Of a stretch of DNA of 64,000 nucleotides, positions 39,318 to 48,588 are shown piece by piece. The notes beneath the pieces were generated by a model. That model was not told the DNA's origin, searched no databases, and saw nothing but the letters and a program-made list of their open reading frames with translations. The stretch is taken from the NCBI GenBank assembly GCA_041389525.1, contig JAWKRR010000035.1, positions 1 through 64,000 on the forward strand, given 5' to 3'. The stretch's first letter is position 1. Each line of letters begins with the position of its first letter. The stretch comes from JACKFB01 sp041389525 (GTDB lineage Bacteria > Myxococcota_A > UBA9042 > PHBI01 > JACKFB01). The position numbers and the translations under genes are program-made.

Positions 39318-40529
39318 GGCCAGCGCGGCTAGCAGGAGGGCGAGCGAGGGGAGGGTGTTGGAGGCGGGGGTGGCGCCGCAGCCGGAGGACTGCTTGCCGC
39401 TTGCGGGGGTGACGTCGAAGGGGGTGGCGTCGGCGTCGCTGTTGATTGCGACGTCTGGGGTGGGCTCCGTGCTGGCGTCGGGGCCGGCGTCTGGCGTGGG
39501 GTCGGGGCCGGGCGCTGCTGGGTCTGCGGCTGCCGCGCAGGCGACGGGGTCGCAGGCGGGGGGCGCGAGTTTGACGGAGTCGAGGCCGCTCGCGAACGCG
39601 CACTCTTGGACCGTGGCGACGTCGACGCCGGTGGTGAGGTCGCGCAGGGTCGCGTCGAGGCAGAAGAAGCCGTTGGGGAAGGGGCGCTCGAAGGGGGCTG
39701 GGCGGTAGCGGCTCTCGCGGGTCAGGGGGCTCTGGTCGGCGACCGGGTTTACCAGCTCGTGGTCATACGCCGTCGGACTTTTTAGCGCGTCGCGTTCGAT
39801 GAAGAGCGCGTGGCCGAAGGCTTTGGCGGTGCTGAGGCCGGTGACCTCGACCTGGGTGGCAAATTCGACCGCCGGGGCCTCGCTCCAGGCGCAGCAGACG
39901 GTCGGCTCGTCGGCGCAGGCTGTGGCGTTTGGGTTGGCCGCGCACTGCGCGCCGGTCTGGTAGACCAGCGTGTCGGAGTACACGCGGGCCAGCGTCGCCT
40001 TGGCCGTTAGCGTGGGCGCGGGCGGCGGCTGGGCGGCGACGGTGAAGCTCAGGGTGGCCGTGAACTCCTGGAAGTAGCACTCGGCGTTGTCACTGGAGAG
40101 TGCCGGCACTCCGGCCGTGATGGTGACGTCGTAAGTGCCGGGCGCCAGGTCGGCGTCGGGGCGCCACCACAGCGTGCGCTCGAGGCGGCGGCTGGTCGCG
40201 CCGTAGTAGGCCGCGGCCGCCGGCCCGAGATCCAGGCCCGCGCCCAGCGTGCCGGCGACTTCGGTGGACGCGCTGTCTCGGACGACCACCTCCAGCTCGG
40301 GCGTCGTCGCGGGGTCGGGCGCGCCGCTGGTCCAGTGCTCCGACCAGACCGTCGGCAGCGGGATCGTCGGGCTCGCGCTCAGGCCGTCGAAACCGGTGCT
40401 GAACGCGGTCGATTTCGTCCACCAGTCGGCGCGGCACTTCGACTCCACGGTCTCGGCGCTGGCCGGCGCGGCGAAGAGGCTGGTGATGAGGCCGAGCGTC
40501 GCGGCGGCCAGTGCGAGTTGGCGGGTCAT
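39225..40529 (-). CDS. Secreted MYXO-CTERM protein
   Basis: 434 residues. A Sec signal (ALAAATLGLITSLFAAPASA) is followed by a beta-rich ectodomain with several Cys (ADEPTVCCAW, NGFFCLDATLRD) and a Pro/Asp linker. The C-terminus has GCGATPASNTLPSLALLL and then ALARRRK: a Cys, a hydrophobic helix and a basic cluster, the MYXO-CTERM sorting signal that anchors proteins at the myxobacterial surface. The reading frame continues 27 residues past the basic cluster into the tandem repeat, which is unusual because such tails normally end there. The original stop has probably been lost. Function of the ectodomain is unknown. Confidence 0.82.
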   Translation of the reverse strand: MTRQLALAAATLGLITSLFAAPASAETVESKCRADWWTKSTAFSTGFDGLSASPTIPLPTVWSEHWTSGAPDPATTPELEVVVRDSASTEVAGTLGAGLDLGPAAAAYYGATSRRLERTLWWRPDADLAPGTYDVTITAGVPALSSDNAECYFQEFTATLSFTVAAQPPPAPTLTAKATLARVYSDTLVYQTGAQCAANPNATACADEPTVCCAWSEAPAVEFATQVEVTGLSTAKAFGHALFIERDALKSPTAYDHELVNPVADQSPLTRESRYRPAPFERPFPNGFFCLDATLRDLTTGVDVATVQECAFASGLDSVKLAPPACDPVACAAAADPAAPGPDPTPDAGPDASTEPTPDVAINSDADATPFDVTPASGKQSSGCGATPASNTLPSLALLLAALALARRRKVAAGVPPSVAISSTDGGPIPPGTP

Positions 40530-40581
40530 GTGCTGCTCCAGCGTGTTCGAGTTCTCGATGAGCCAGCGGCGGCCGCGCGGC

Positions 40582-43500
40582 CTACTCGCTGACCACGAAG
40601 CCGACCGGCGCGGTCTCGGCGCGGGTGGCCGTGTCGTAGTAGAGATACGCGGACGACGGCGGCGCCTGGACCGCCAGCGGGTAGCGCGCCTGCACGTCGA
40701 AGCTGAGGTCGACCACGGCCCCGGGCGCGATGGCCTCCAGATAGATGGTGACCTGCTGTCCGGGCAGCTCGTACTTCATGATATCGCCCGACTTCACCTG
40801 CGCCTCGAGGCGGTCGGTCAGCACCTGGAAGCCCGGCGGCACGCCAAGGTCGACCATCACCATCTTCAGCGCCGCGTCGGTGCGGTTGGTGACCCGCGCC
40901 GTGCACGTCGCGATGTCGGTGACGGCGAGCTGGGTCTTGTCCCAGGTGACCGCGATGTCGAGGATATTGCTGGCGACCGGCGGCATCGCCTCGCTGGGCA
41001 TCCAGTAACTCGACACCAGCTGGGTCATCAGCCGCCCGGTGCCCTCGTAGCTGACCTCGACGTCCGCGCTGGAGGCCGCCCCGACGCTCGCGCCGAGGTC
41101 CAGCTGGTGGAAGACGTTGCGGTTCTCATCGCTGATGGTCAGGGTGTGCACGACCTTGCCGTCCACCTTCACAGTCGCCGTCCCCGCGCCCTCCTCGGCC
41201 TTATTCTGCAGCGAGCGCACCATCGCGCGCAGGGTCAGAATCGTCGCGTGGGTGGTGCCCCAATTGCCAAGGCTGTCTTTATTGCCGGCGAGCCAGCCCA
41301 CCGCGCTCCCGACCAGCTCGAGGTGCGCGTCCGCCGCCATGAAGGCCTGCACCGCGAGTCCGGTGACCTCGATGGAGGTCGCGTTCACGCCGCTGGTCTC
41401 GGGCCCGTAGTAGTTGTACGACGAGCCCTCGTAAACCCAGTGCGCGCCGGAGTCATCGGTCACTGCAAGGTCCGCCAGCCGCTTCAGCAGCGCGGTGGTC
41501 CGGGCCGAGCTCGGCTCAGCCGCCGCGAACGCGTTCGCCATCATCGCCAGCGAGTACACGTCGGTGGTCACGTGGGCCGCATGCGGCGCCAGCCACGACA
41601 GCGCCTTCGTCACCGCGCCCGCCCCGTGCGGGCTCTCGGCCAGGGCCCACGCCACAAAGCCCGTCGTCTTCACGTCGTCATATTGCACCGTGGCAAACTC
41701 GCTGCCCTGGTCGGAGTGCCAGCTCCCGTCGGCCGCCTGCGCGCTCAGCAGCCAGTCCGCGGTGCGCTTGATGACCGCCGGGTCGACCTCGATGACCCGC
41801 GCCATGTCGCCGAACTCCAACACGCCCATCGCGCTCAAGATGACGTTCGCGGGCGAGGGGTCCCCGAACCACACGAAGCCGCCGCCGGTGACCTCAAAGG
41901 TCAGCAGCCGCTGGTAGCCCTGCTGCAGATAATCGACAGCTTTCAGCTCGATCTCCGGGCTGACCTGACCCGACGAGCGCAGGTAATCCACCACCAGCGT
42001 GTTCGGCCAGTTCGTCGCCGTCGTCTGCTCAAAACAGCCCGACGGCATCTGCAGCATCGAGTCCAGGCCCTCGACCGCCTGCGCCATCACGCCGGGGTAG
42101 ATCTTCAGCATCAGGTCGCCGGAGCCCTCGATGATCCCGGCCGGGTAGCTCACCGGGTAGCTCTGCGTCCCCTCGAGCACGCCGGACACGCTCTCCCGCA
42201 CCTCGGTGCCGTCCGGGACCACCCGGATCACCCGCTGCACCGCGTCGCTCATGGTCGTGCCGAGCGCGGTCACCGTCAGCGCGTGCCAGCCCACCTTCGT
42301 CACCCGCACCGGGAAGGCCACCGAGGTCACCTGCCCTGGTGCTATCTCCACCGTCGCCGTCGACGCGCCCGTGGTCTCGTACCAGTCGCCAGGAGACAGC
42401 GTCAGCGACACCGTCTGCGCCTCGTCCAGGTAGCTGAAGACCGACACCGGGAAGCTGACCTCGTCGCCGCGCGTCAGGCTCGCCGGGAAGTCGATGTCGA
42501 CGAAGAACGGCTGAAACACCACGATGCCGCCAGCCTTGCTGCCCAGCGCGCCGGCCTTGCTGTTGCCCAGCGCCGAGACCCGCCACTGCGTAATCGAGTC
42601 GGCCATGGTCAGGCTGACGCTCGCCCGCCCGTCGGCCCCGGTGATGAGCGCCGGGTTGTTGTAGAGCGTCTCCGGGAAGTCCTTGCGCACCCGCGGGCCC
42701 TCGGCGCCGCCTTCGCCCTCGCTCGGGACGCCCGGGTTGGCCTCTGGAACCCCGCCCGGCCACGGCCCCCCCGCCGCGTCCGCGTTCGCCCAGTCGCCGC
42801 CGCCCGGAAAGGCGCCCCCGGTCCCGTCGGTCTTGATGGGCAGCTGCACCTGCCAGCCACCGCTCCAGTCGTCCCAAGTGCCAATCGCCTCATCCGGCCC
42901 CGCGGACACCATCGTCACCCGCGGCCCCTGCCACTCCCAGCTCACCGTCATCGCGTAGAGATTCCCCCACGCGTCATGGAAGATCGACTGCTCCGCAATC
43001 CGCGACTCGATGTTCCCCCCGTGAAGCTCGCCGTCATCGGCCAGCTTCTGAATCCGCGCCTTCGCCACCTCCATGTCGGCCTTGTGAAATGGCGCCGTCA
43101 CGCTCGGGACCTCAGCCCGCACCTGCGCCCACGACGACACCAGCCCCAGCGACGCGCCCTCCTGCAGCGCCGCCAACGACGCCGCCGCCGTGACCTGCGC
43201 GACCTCGCTCTTCGGGTCCCCCGCCAGAATCGGCGCCAGCGGCCGCTCAAACCCCGCGACCTGGTACTGCGGCGTCTGCAGCGCCTCCTGCACCATGAAA
43301 TAGCTCTCCAGAAGCCCCGGCTTGCTGTCCGACAGCGCGTACACCGCCTCGTCGACGATCTGCACGCCCAGCGCCGCCACCACCGGCGCGCCGCTCGCGT
43401 CCTTCACGTCGAAGGTCAGCGTCGCCTCCTCACCCGGCCGATAGCTCTCCGCCCCCGGCGTAATCGCGATCTCCAGCCCGCGCGCGTCGGCCACAAAGAC

Positions 43501-45459
43501 CAGCTTCTTATCGCGCTCGATCGCCCCGTCAGCGCCCACCTGGTACGCCTCGATGAGCACATCGCCCAGCAACCCGTTGTCCAGGTCCAGCTGCGCGGTC
43601 GCCATCCCGTTCACCAGCGGCAGCGTCTGCGTCAGCATCGTCTGCCCGTCCTTGATGACGTCGAGGAACACGCGCCCGCCGACCCCCGTCGAGAACACCT
43701 GCACGCTCACGGTCTCGCCGACCCGGTAAAGCGCCCGGTCCGAGCGCACCAGCAGCCCGCCGGCCGAGCCCAGCCCTTGCCCCAGCACCAGCGTCTTCGT
43801 CGCCTTCACGCCGCCCGCGACCTGCGCCGTCGCCACCACGCTGACCTCGCCCTCCGGCATCACCGAGAAGCGCCCCAGCCCCGTGCCCAGCGCCTCAATC
43901 GTCACAGGCTCGCCCGCGACCGTCGCCTGCAGCGCCGCCTCAACCGGCCGGTTCAGCGGGTCCGTCGCGAACAGGTACACCGTGTTCTCAAGCCCCAGCA
44001 CCAGCGCGCCACTCTCGGCGATCGCCACCATGTTGATGGGGCTGTCCGCGACCACCAGCGTCCGGTCCGCGCCCTCTTTGTGCCCGGCACCGTCGGTGAC
44101 CTCGACCCGCAGCGCCGCCTGCCCGTTTCCGCCCTCGAGCGGCTGCCCGACCAGGTAGTTCGGCAGCTTCATCTCGAACGCGAACAGCCCGTCGGCGGTC
44201 GTCACGCCGGTCAGACTCGCGAACTGCTGAGCGTCCACGTCAAAGCTGGTCCCCACCACCGAAATCGCCCCGCCCGCGACTGGCTTCCCGAAGAAATACC
44301 GCGTGTCCACGACACCCTTGATGGTGTCCCCGACGAGGTAGAAGTCGCGGTCCGTCGACACGCTGACCCGAAAGCGCGGCAACACATAGCGCTCGACCTT
44401 CACGGTCCGCGTCGTGGTCGTCTCGCCCAAGATCGCCTTGAGCTGGTAGTTCCCCTCGTTGACCTGGCTGGCCAGCTTGAAGTCGGTCGCCGCCGAGCCA
44501 AAGTCGTTGGTGTCCGCATACTTGCGGAAGACCATATTCCCCTTGCCGTCATAGACCTCGAAGGTCAGCGGGCGCCCCGCCTCGGCCGCCAGGTCCGGCT
44601 GCCGCAGCGCCAGCGCGCGCAGGTGCATGGTCTGCCCGGGCTGGTAAATCGGCTTGTCCGTCGTGACCAGCACCCGGTGCGAGCGCTCGAGCTGGACGTC
44701 CGACTCCGCCAGCGCCAGGGCATACGCGCTGCCACCAGCCCCGACCGTGAAGACGTAGCTACCCTCTTCGGGCTGCGCCGGCACCGAGAGCACGGCCGTC
44801 CCGTCCTCGTCCGTCACCGCCTCGACCACAATGGGGTCGGCGGTCGCGCCAGCCTCCTCAGCGTCAGGAGCGGGCGCCAACATCAAGCTCACCGGCGTAT
44901 TCGGCAGCCGCGCCCCAGTCAGCGGGTCCACCGCGAACACCCGGACCTGCGTCGAAGCACCCACAAGCAGCCGCCCCGGCAGCCGCGCCTGCACGTCCGC
45001 CTTGGGCAGCACGTAAAGCAGACTGCGATACCCGATCGCGTTCGGCCCGTTCACGTCGAGCTCCCAGCGAACCACAGCCCCGGCCTCATCAGCGCCCGCC
45101 GCCGGCAGCCCGGCCTTGGGCAAGCTGACCTCCAGCGTCGAGCTAGCAGCCTTCAGCGCAAAGGGGCTCGCGCCTTCGGAAAGGACCACGCCCGCGAGGT
45201 CTTCCACCCGAACCCGCGCCACACCGACGACAGAGTCCGCCACCAGCCGCCGCACCTCCATGCTCACGACCAGCGCGTCACCCGAGACGACGCCCCGCAC
45301 GCTGGTCACGTCGACCTCGAGTGCCGAGCTCAGCACCTCCGTGTGCCCAGTGACCGGCCCAGGGCCGTCAAGTCGCCCGTCGCCAACGCCCCCACAAGCG
45401 GCCAGCAGCCCCGAGCCCACCAAACCAGCCGCCACCATCAGTGTTGTCGCCAGCCGCAT
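40582..45459 (-). CDS. Bacterial alpha-2-macroglobulin family lipoprotein with thioester
   Basis: 1,625 residues from ATG 45459, which follows GGGAGGG. Lipobox LLAAC. The MG2-like segment TTDKPIYQPGQTMHLRAL, the KDFPETLYNNPAL and DSITQWRVSALGNSKAGALG stretch, and the thioester motif PSGCFEQTT (Cys1142 to Gln1145) identify an A2M protease trap. C-terminal MG/receptor-like domains follow the thioester domain. Such proteins trap and covalently bind attacking proteases in the periplasm or at the surface. Between about 825 and 865, before the likely bait/activation region, lies FHDAWGNLYAM and SAGPDEAIGTWDDW, which resembles the calcium-binding end of type II secretion pseudopilins. No penicillin-binding protein partner gene is adjacent. 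Confidence 0.92.
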   Translation of the reverse strand: MRLATTLMVAAGLVGSGLLAACGGVGDGRLDGPGPVTGHTEVLSSALEVDVTSVRGVVSGDALVVSMEVRRLVADSVVGVARVRVEDLAGVVLSEGASPFALKAASSTLEVSLPKAGLPAAGADEAGAVVRWELDVNGPNAIGYRSLLYVLPKADVQARLPGRLLVGASTQVRVFAVDPLTGARLPNTPVSLMLAPAPDAEEAGATADPIVVEAVTDEDGTAVLSVPAQPEEGSYVFTVGAGGSAYALALAESDVQLERSHRVLVTTDKPIYQPGQTMHLRALALRQPDLAAEAGRPLTFEVYDGKGNMVFRKYADTNDFGSAATDFKLASQVNEGNYQLKAILGETTTTRTVKVERYVLPRFRVSVSTDRDFYLVGDTIKGVVDTRYFFGKPVAGGAISVVGTSFDVDAQQFASLTGVTTADGLFAFEMKLPNYLVGQPLEGGNGQAALRVEVTDGAGHKEGADRTLVVADSPINMVAIAESGALVLGLENTVYLFATDPLNRPVEAALQATVAGEPVTIEALGTGLGRFSVMPEGEVSVVATAQVAGGVKATKTLVLGQGLGSAGGLLVRSDRALYRVGETVSVQVFSTGVGGRVFLDVIKDGQTMLTQTLPLVNGMATAQLDLDNGLLGDVLIEAYQVGADGAIERDKKLVFVADARGLEIAITPGAESYRPGEEATLTFDVKDASGAPVVAALGVQIVDEAVYALSDSKPGLLESYFMVQEALQTPQYQVAGFERPLAPILAGDPKSEVAQVTAAASLAALQEGASLGLVSSWAQVRAEVPSVTAPFHKADMEVAKARIQKLADDGELHGGNIESRIAEQSIFHDAWGNLYAMTVSWEWQGPRVTMVSAGPDEAIGTWDDWSGGWQVQLPIKTDGTGGAFPGGGDWANADAAGGPWPGGVPEANPGVPSEGEGGAEGPRVRKDFPETLYNNPALITGADGRASVSLTMADSITQWRVSALGNSKAGALGSKAGGIVVFQPFFVDIDFPASLTRGDEVSFPVSVFSYLDEAQTVSLTLSPGDWYETTGASTATVEIAPGQVTSVAFPVRVTKVGWHALTVTALGTTMSDAVQRVIRVVPDGTEVRESVSGVLEGTQSYPVSYPAGIIEGSGDLMLKIYPGVMAQAVEGLDSMLQMPSGCFEQTTATNWPNTLVVDYLRSSGQVSPEIELKAVDYLQQGYQRLLTFEVTGGGFVWFGDPSPANVILSAMGVLEFGDMARVIEVDPAVIKRTADWLLSAQAADGSWHSDQGSEFATVQYDDVKTTGFVAWALAESPHGAGAVTKALSWLAPHAAHVTTDVYSLAMMANAFAAAEPSSARTTALLKRLADLAVTDDSGAHWVYEGSSYNYYGPETSGVNATSIEVTGLAVQAFMAADAHLELVGSAVGWLAGNKDSLGNWGTTHATILTLRAMVRSLQNKAEEGAGTATVKVDGKVVHTLTISDENRNVFHQLDLGASVGAASSADVEVSYEGTGRLMTQLVSSYWMPSEAMPPVASNILDIAVTWDKTQLAVTDIATCTARVTNRTDAALKMVMVDLGVPPGFQVLTDRLEAQVKSGDIMKYELPGQQVTIYLEAIAPGAVVDLSFDVQARYPLAVQAPPSSAYLYYDTATRAETAPVGFVVSE

Positions 45460-45541
45460 GTCCAACCCTCCCGCATCGCAGTGTGCCTCGCAGTGGGAGC
45501 AAGAACCCGGCCAACGCGCCGAAAGCCCTATTTCCACAAGG

Positions 45542-45661
45542 GATCTCGGGCTGGCTTACCAGCAACCGCCACGCTGACTGTGCAAAAATTCACCACGGGT
45601 GAGCGACTCACCACACCGGTCTGTGGCGAAATGGCAGTCCGAGCCAAGCCAGCCCGAGATC
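45542..45661. repeat. 16-nt perfect inverted repeat upstream of the macroglobulin gene
   Basis: GATCTCGGGCTGGCTT at 45542-45557 is repeated in inverse at 45646-45661. The 88 nt between contain no gene. It lies between the macroglobulin start (45459) and the histidine kinase stop (45709). Could be a regulatory or recombination structure; function unknown. Confidence 0.5.
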
Positions 45662-45708
45662 GGCTGCTCCCCAGAGCCGCGCGCGATCGCGCAGACCGAC
45701 GCCGTTGC

Positions 45709-47478
45709 TCAGTCCAGGGAGACGCAGGCGGCGAGGTGGGCTCGGAGGTCTTCGAAGCGGAAGGGTTTGGACATGTAGTCGTCCATGCCGGCTTCGAGGC
45801 AGGCTTCGCGGTCTTCGGCTTGGGCGCTCGCGGTCATCGCGATGATTCGGGGGCGGGTGTCGCCGGGCCAGCGCTCGTTGATGTGGCGGGCCGCGGTGAG
45901 GCCGTCCATGTTCGGCATCTGGACGTCCATCAAGATGACGTCGTAGCGCTTGCGCTCTAGGGCTGCCAGCGCCTCGAGGCCGTCGGCGGCGACGTCGGCG
46001 CGGTAGCCCAGGATCGCCATGATCTGCAGGGCGATGTCTTGGTTCAGGGGGTTGTCCTCGACCAGGAGGACGCGCAGGGGCGAGGTCGCGGCGGGGGTGG
46101 TGGGGCGCGGGTTGGCGGCGGGTTCGGAGGTCGGGCGAGCTGGCGATTTATCAGGTGCCGACTGGGAAATCGGAGGCGACTCGGGGGGCAGGTCGGCGTC
46201 CTCGGCGCGGTGGACCATGACGCGGGCGGTGAAGGTCGAGCCTTTGCCGACGACGCTCTCGAGGGTGAGGGTGCCGCCCATGGCCTCGCAGAGGCGGCGC
46301 GAGATGACGAGGCCCAGGCCCGTGCCGCCGAAGCGTCGCGTGGTCGAGGCGTCGCCTTGGGTGAAGGGCTCGAAGAGGCGGCGGGTCTGCTCGGGCGGGA
46401 TGCCGATGCCGGTGTCGGCGACGGACAGGGACAGCTCGAAGCGGTCGTCGGGGAGGGCGCGGGTGAGCACGCGGACGCTGACGGTGCCGTGGTCGGTGAA
46501 CTTCACGGCGTTGCTCAGCAGGTTGACCAGGACCTGGCGCAGGCGGCCGACGTCGCCGACCACTGCGGGGGGGACGTCGGCGGAGAACTCGGTGGTCAGC
46601 GCGACCTTCTTCTCGGCGGCGCTCAGGGCGAGCATCTCGACCGCGGATTGGACGCAGGTCGTGAGGTTGAAGGGGCGCGGCTCGAGATCGACGCGGCCCG
46701 CCTCGATTTTCGAGAAGTCGAGGATGTCGTTGATGACGGCGAGGAGGTGGTCGCCGCTGTCGCGGATCTTGGCGAGGTTGGCGCGCTGGGCGGGGGTGGC
46801 CTCCTCGTTGAGCATGAGGCCGGTGAGGCCCATCACGGCGTTCATGGGGGTGCGGATCTCGTGGCTCATGTGGGCCACAAACGAGGTGCGGGCGCGCAGG
46901 CCGGCCTCGGCGAGGTCGCGGGCGCGGGCGAGCTCTTCGTTTGTGCGTTCCAGCGCGTCGAGGGCGCGGCGCTCGTAGTAGGCGTAAAGGGCCGCCATCG
47001 CCAGGGTGACCAGCAGGATCCCGACGGTGGTGGGAACCCACATGAAGGCGATGTGGGCGGAGCTGACCAGCGCGGGGAGCTCGCCGCCCGCGGACTCGTA
47101 GACGTAGATCGTGAAGACCCACAGGACGCCGCAGCCCGCCCAAAACGCGCCGGAGCGGCCGCCGGCGAGCAGGACGGCGGCCAGCACCAGGACGGAGAGG
47201 AACTGCAGTGCGGGAGAGAGCAGGCCGCCGCCCACCCAGACCACGTAGGCTATGGACGCGAAGGTCCAGGCGATGCCCCAGTTGCTGGCGATGACGACGG
47301 ATCTGGTGCGATGCAGCACGGCCGGGCCGAGGGCCACCATGCCCGCGGCGATGCCCAGGGCGGCGGCCATCGAGGGGACGCCGAGGGCCACGTGGATCGC
47401 GCTGAACATGGCCAAGGCGGCCGCGCCGACCAAGGAGGCGGCGACGGTGAGCCGGTCGCGCTGCCGGTGGTCAGCCAT
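45709..47478 (-). CDS. Hybrid sensor histidine kinase with C-terminal receiver domain
   Basis: 589 residues. About six membrane segments occupy residues 15-165, followed by a short coiled coil (ALDALERTNEELARARDLAE). The dimerisation domain has FVAHMSHEIRTPMN with phospho-acceptor His206. The ATPase domain has the N-box around LLSNAVKFTDHG, G1 DTGIGIPPE and G2 GGTGLGL. A Pro/Ser linker leads to a receiver domain (VLLVEDNPLNQDI, phospho-acceptor Asp518 in ILMDVQMPNMDG). Signals are presumably sensed within the membrane, since no periplasmic domain is visible. No cognate regulator gene is adjacent. It is divergent from the secreted protein at 47750. Confidence 0.93.
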   Translation of the reverse strand: MADHRQRDRLTVAASLVGAAALAMFSAIHVALGVPSMAAALGIAAGMVALGPAVLHRTRSVVIASNWGIAWTFASIAYVVWVGGGLLSPALQFLSVLVLAAVLLAGGRSGAFWAGCGVLWVFTIYVYESAGGELPALVSSAHIAFMWVPTTVGILLVTLAMAALYAYYERRALDALERTNEELARARDLAEAGLRARTSFVAHMSHEIRTPMNAVMGLTGLMLNEEATPAQRANLAKIRDSGDHLLAVINDILDFSKIEAGRVDLEPRPFNLTTCVQSAVEMLALSAAEKKVALTTEFSADVPPAVVGDVGRLRQVLVNLLSNAVKFTDHGTVSVRVLTRALPDDRFELSLSVADTGIGIPPEQTRRLFEPFTQGDASTTRRFGGTGLGLVISRRLCEAMGGTLTLESVVGKGSTFTARVMVHRAEDADLPPESPPISQSAPDKSPARPTSEPAANPRPTTPAATSPLRVLLVEDNPLNQDIALQIMAILGYRADVAADGLEALAALERKRYDVILMDVQMPNMDGLTAARHINERWPGDTRPRIIAMTASAQAEDREACLEAGMDDYMSKPFRFEDLRAHLAACVSLD

Positions 47479-47749
47479 GGGGCTGGGCGGCGGTGCCGGA
47501 CGGGTGGCAGGGGAGGGGCGGCGTGGGTGACATTCTATGGAGCGTAGCAGAGTGCGCGGGCGCCAGCACGCCGGGCGTACCTATGGGAGGCGGGCGGCGC
47601 GGGGGGTATTGCGGCGCAGCGAGGGGCGGTGGCGGTGCCCCACCCGAAGCCATCGACGCGGCCGCGGGACTCAGCTACACATGCTGCGGGTTCTAGACGC
47701 TCATCCGCCGCCTCTGAGGGCGCCGGCTCACCTGATTTTTGGAGTCCCC

Positions 47750-48406
47750 ATGAAGCTGATTCGCTTGGTCTCGGCCTTGATCCTCGCGTCCGTGCTCGTC
47801 GCCACCCCTGCGTTCGCCGACGACATCCCCGAGACCTTCCAGAACGACGCGCCGGGCGTGCTGCCTGCGGGCCTGACGCTGAAAGATGTGACCGGGACGG
47901 GCAAGGACGAGGGGAAGGTCGAGCGCGTGGTGTCGTGGAACGAGGGCGACGGCGGGCACGTCGCGGTCTTCGCCAGCACGGAGAAGGAAGGGCAGCGCGG
48001 CGGCGAGACCTGGTACAGCAAGGTCCTGTACGTCACGACCTTCCACGTGCGCGACGGCAAGTTCACCAAGGTCCGCGCGGTCAAAGAGGCCGTGCAGCCG
48101 TGCAACCTCGACATGACCGTGCGCTTCATCGACGGCTCGATCGGGCTGACGAACATTGACGGCAACGACAAGGGCGAGCTTACCTTCGCCTACATCGCGA
48201 ACTGCGCGGGCGACGTGAGCCCGCTGGGGATGAAGCTGCTCATGCTCGAGGGCAACGCCAAGTACGCGCTGCGCGGCGGCTCGCGGGTGGACCTGGGCGG
48301 CGGCGTGACCGAGGGCGGGACCTTCAAGCCGGACTTCAAGAAGGCTCCGCGCGGGTTCTTGGAGCACGCGACGAAGGTGTGGAACCGGCACATCGACGGG
48401 CGCTAG
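47750..48406 (+). CDS. Small secreted protein, possibly of the M949_RS01915 family
   Basis: 218 residues from ATG 47750, with GGAG 5 nt upstream. The frame is open back to 47537 but without a signal peptide. Sec signal LVSALILASVLVATPAFA. The segments YVTTFHVRDGKFTKVRAVKE and LTFAYIANCAGDVSPLGMKL, followed by LLMLEGNAKYALRGG, recall the M949_RS01915-type surface polysaccharide biosynthesis proteins, a family with no established biochemistry. Divergent from the histidine kinase. Resemblance is by memory of the family pattern, so function should be treated as unknown. Confidence 0.6.
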   Translation: MKLIRLVSALILASVLVATPAFADDIPETFQNDAPGVLPAGLTLKDVTGTGKDEGKVERVVSWNEGDGGHVAVFASTEKEGQRGGETWYSKVLYVTTFHVRDGKFTKVRAVKEAVQPCNLDMTVRFIDGSIGLTNIDGNDKGELTFAYIANCAGDVSPLGMKLLMLEGNAKYALRGGSRVDLGGGVTEGGTFKPDFKKAPRGFLEHATKVWNRHIDGR

Positions 48407-48588
48407 GACCGGCGGCCTGGGCGGCCCGTCGGACGGCGCGGAGGGCGGAAATCGCTGCCCGTGGGCGCCGCCCGAGCGGGTCGCAATCCGCGTACAAATC
48501 CGCGCGCTTTCGTGCGGGTTTGTGCGTGGGTTTGCTGTAGCATCCGCCGCCGGGACTTGAGGGCGAAGTTCAGACACGGGGGGGCGGG

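Noticed and set aside
40249..45960. Plus-strand open frame of 1,903 codons
   Set aside because: Antisense shadow of the alpha-2-macroglobulin gene, which has clear family motifs including the thioester.
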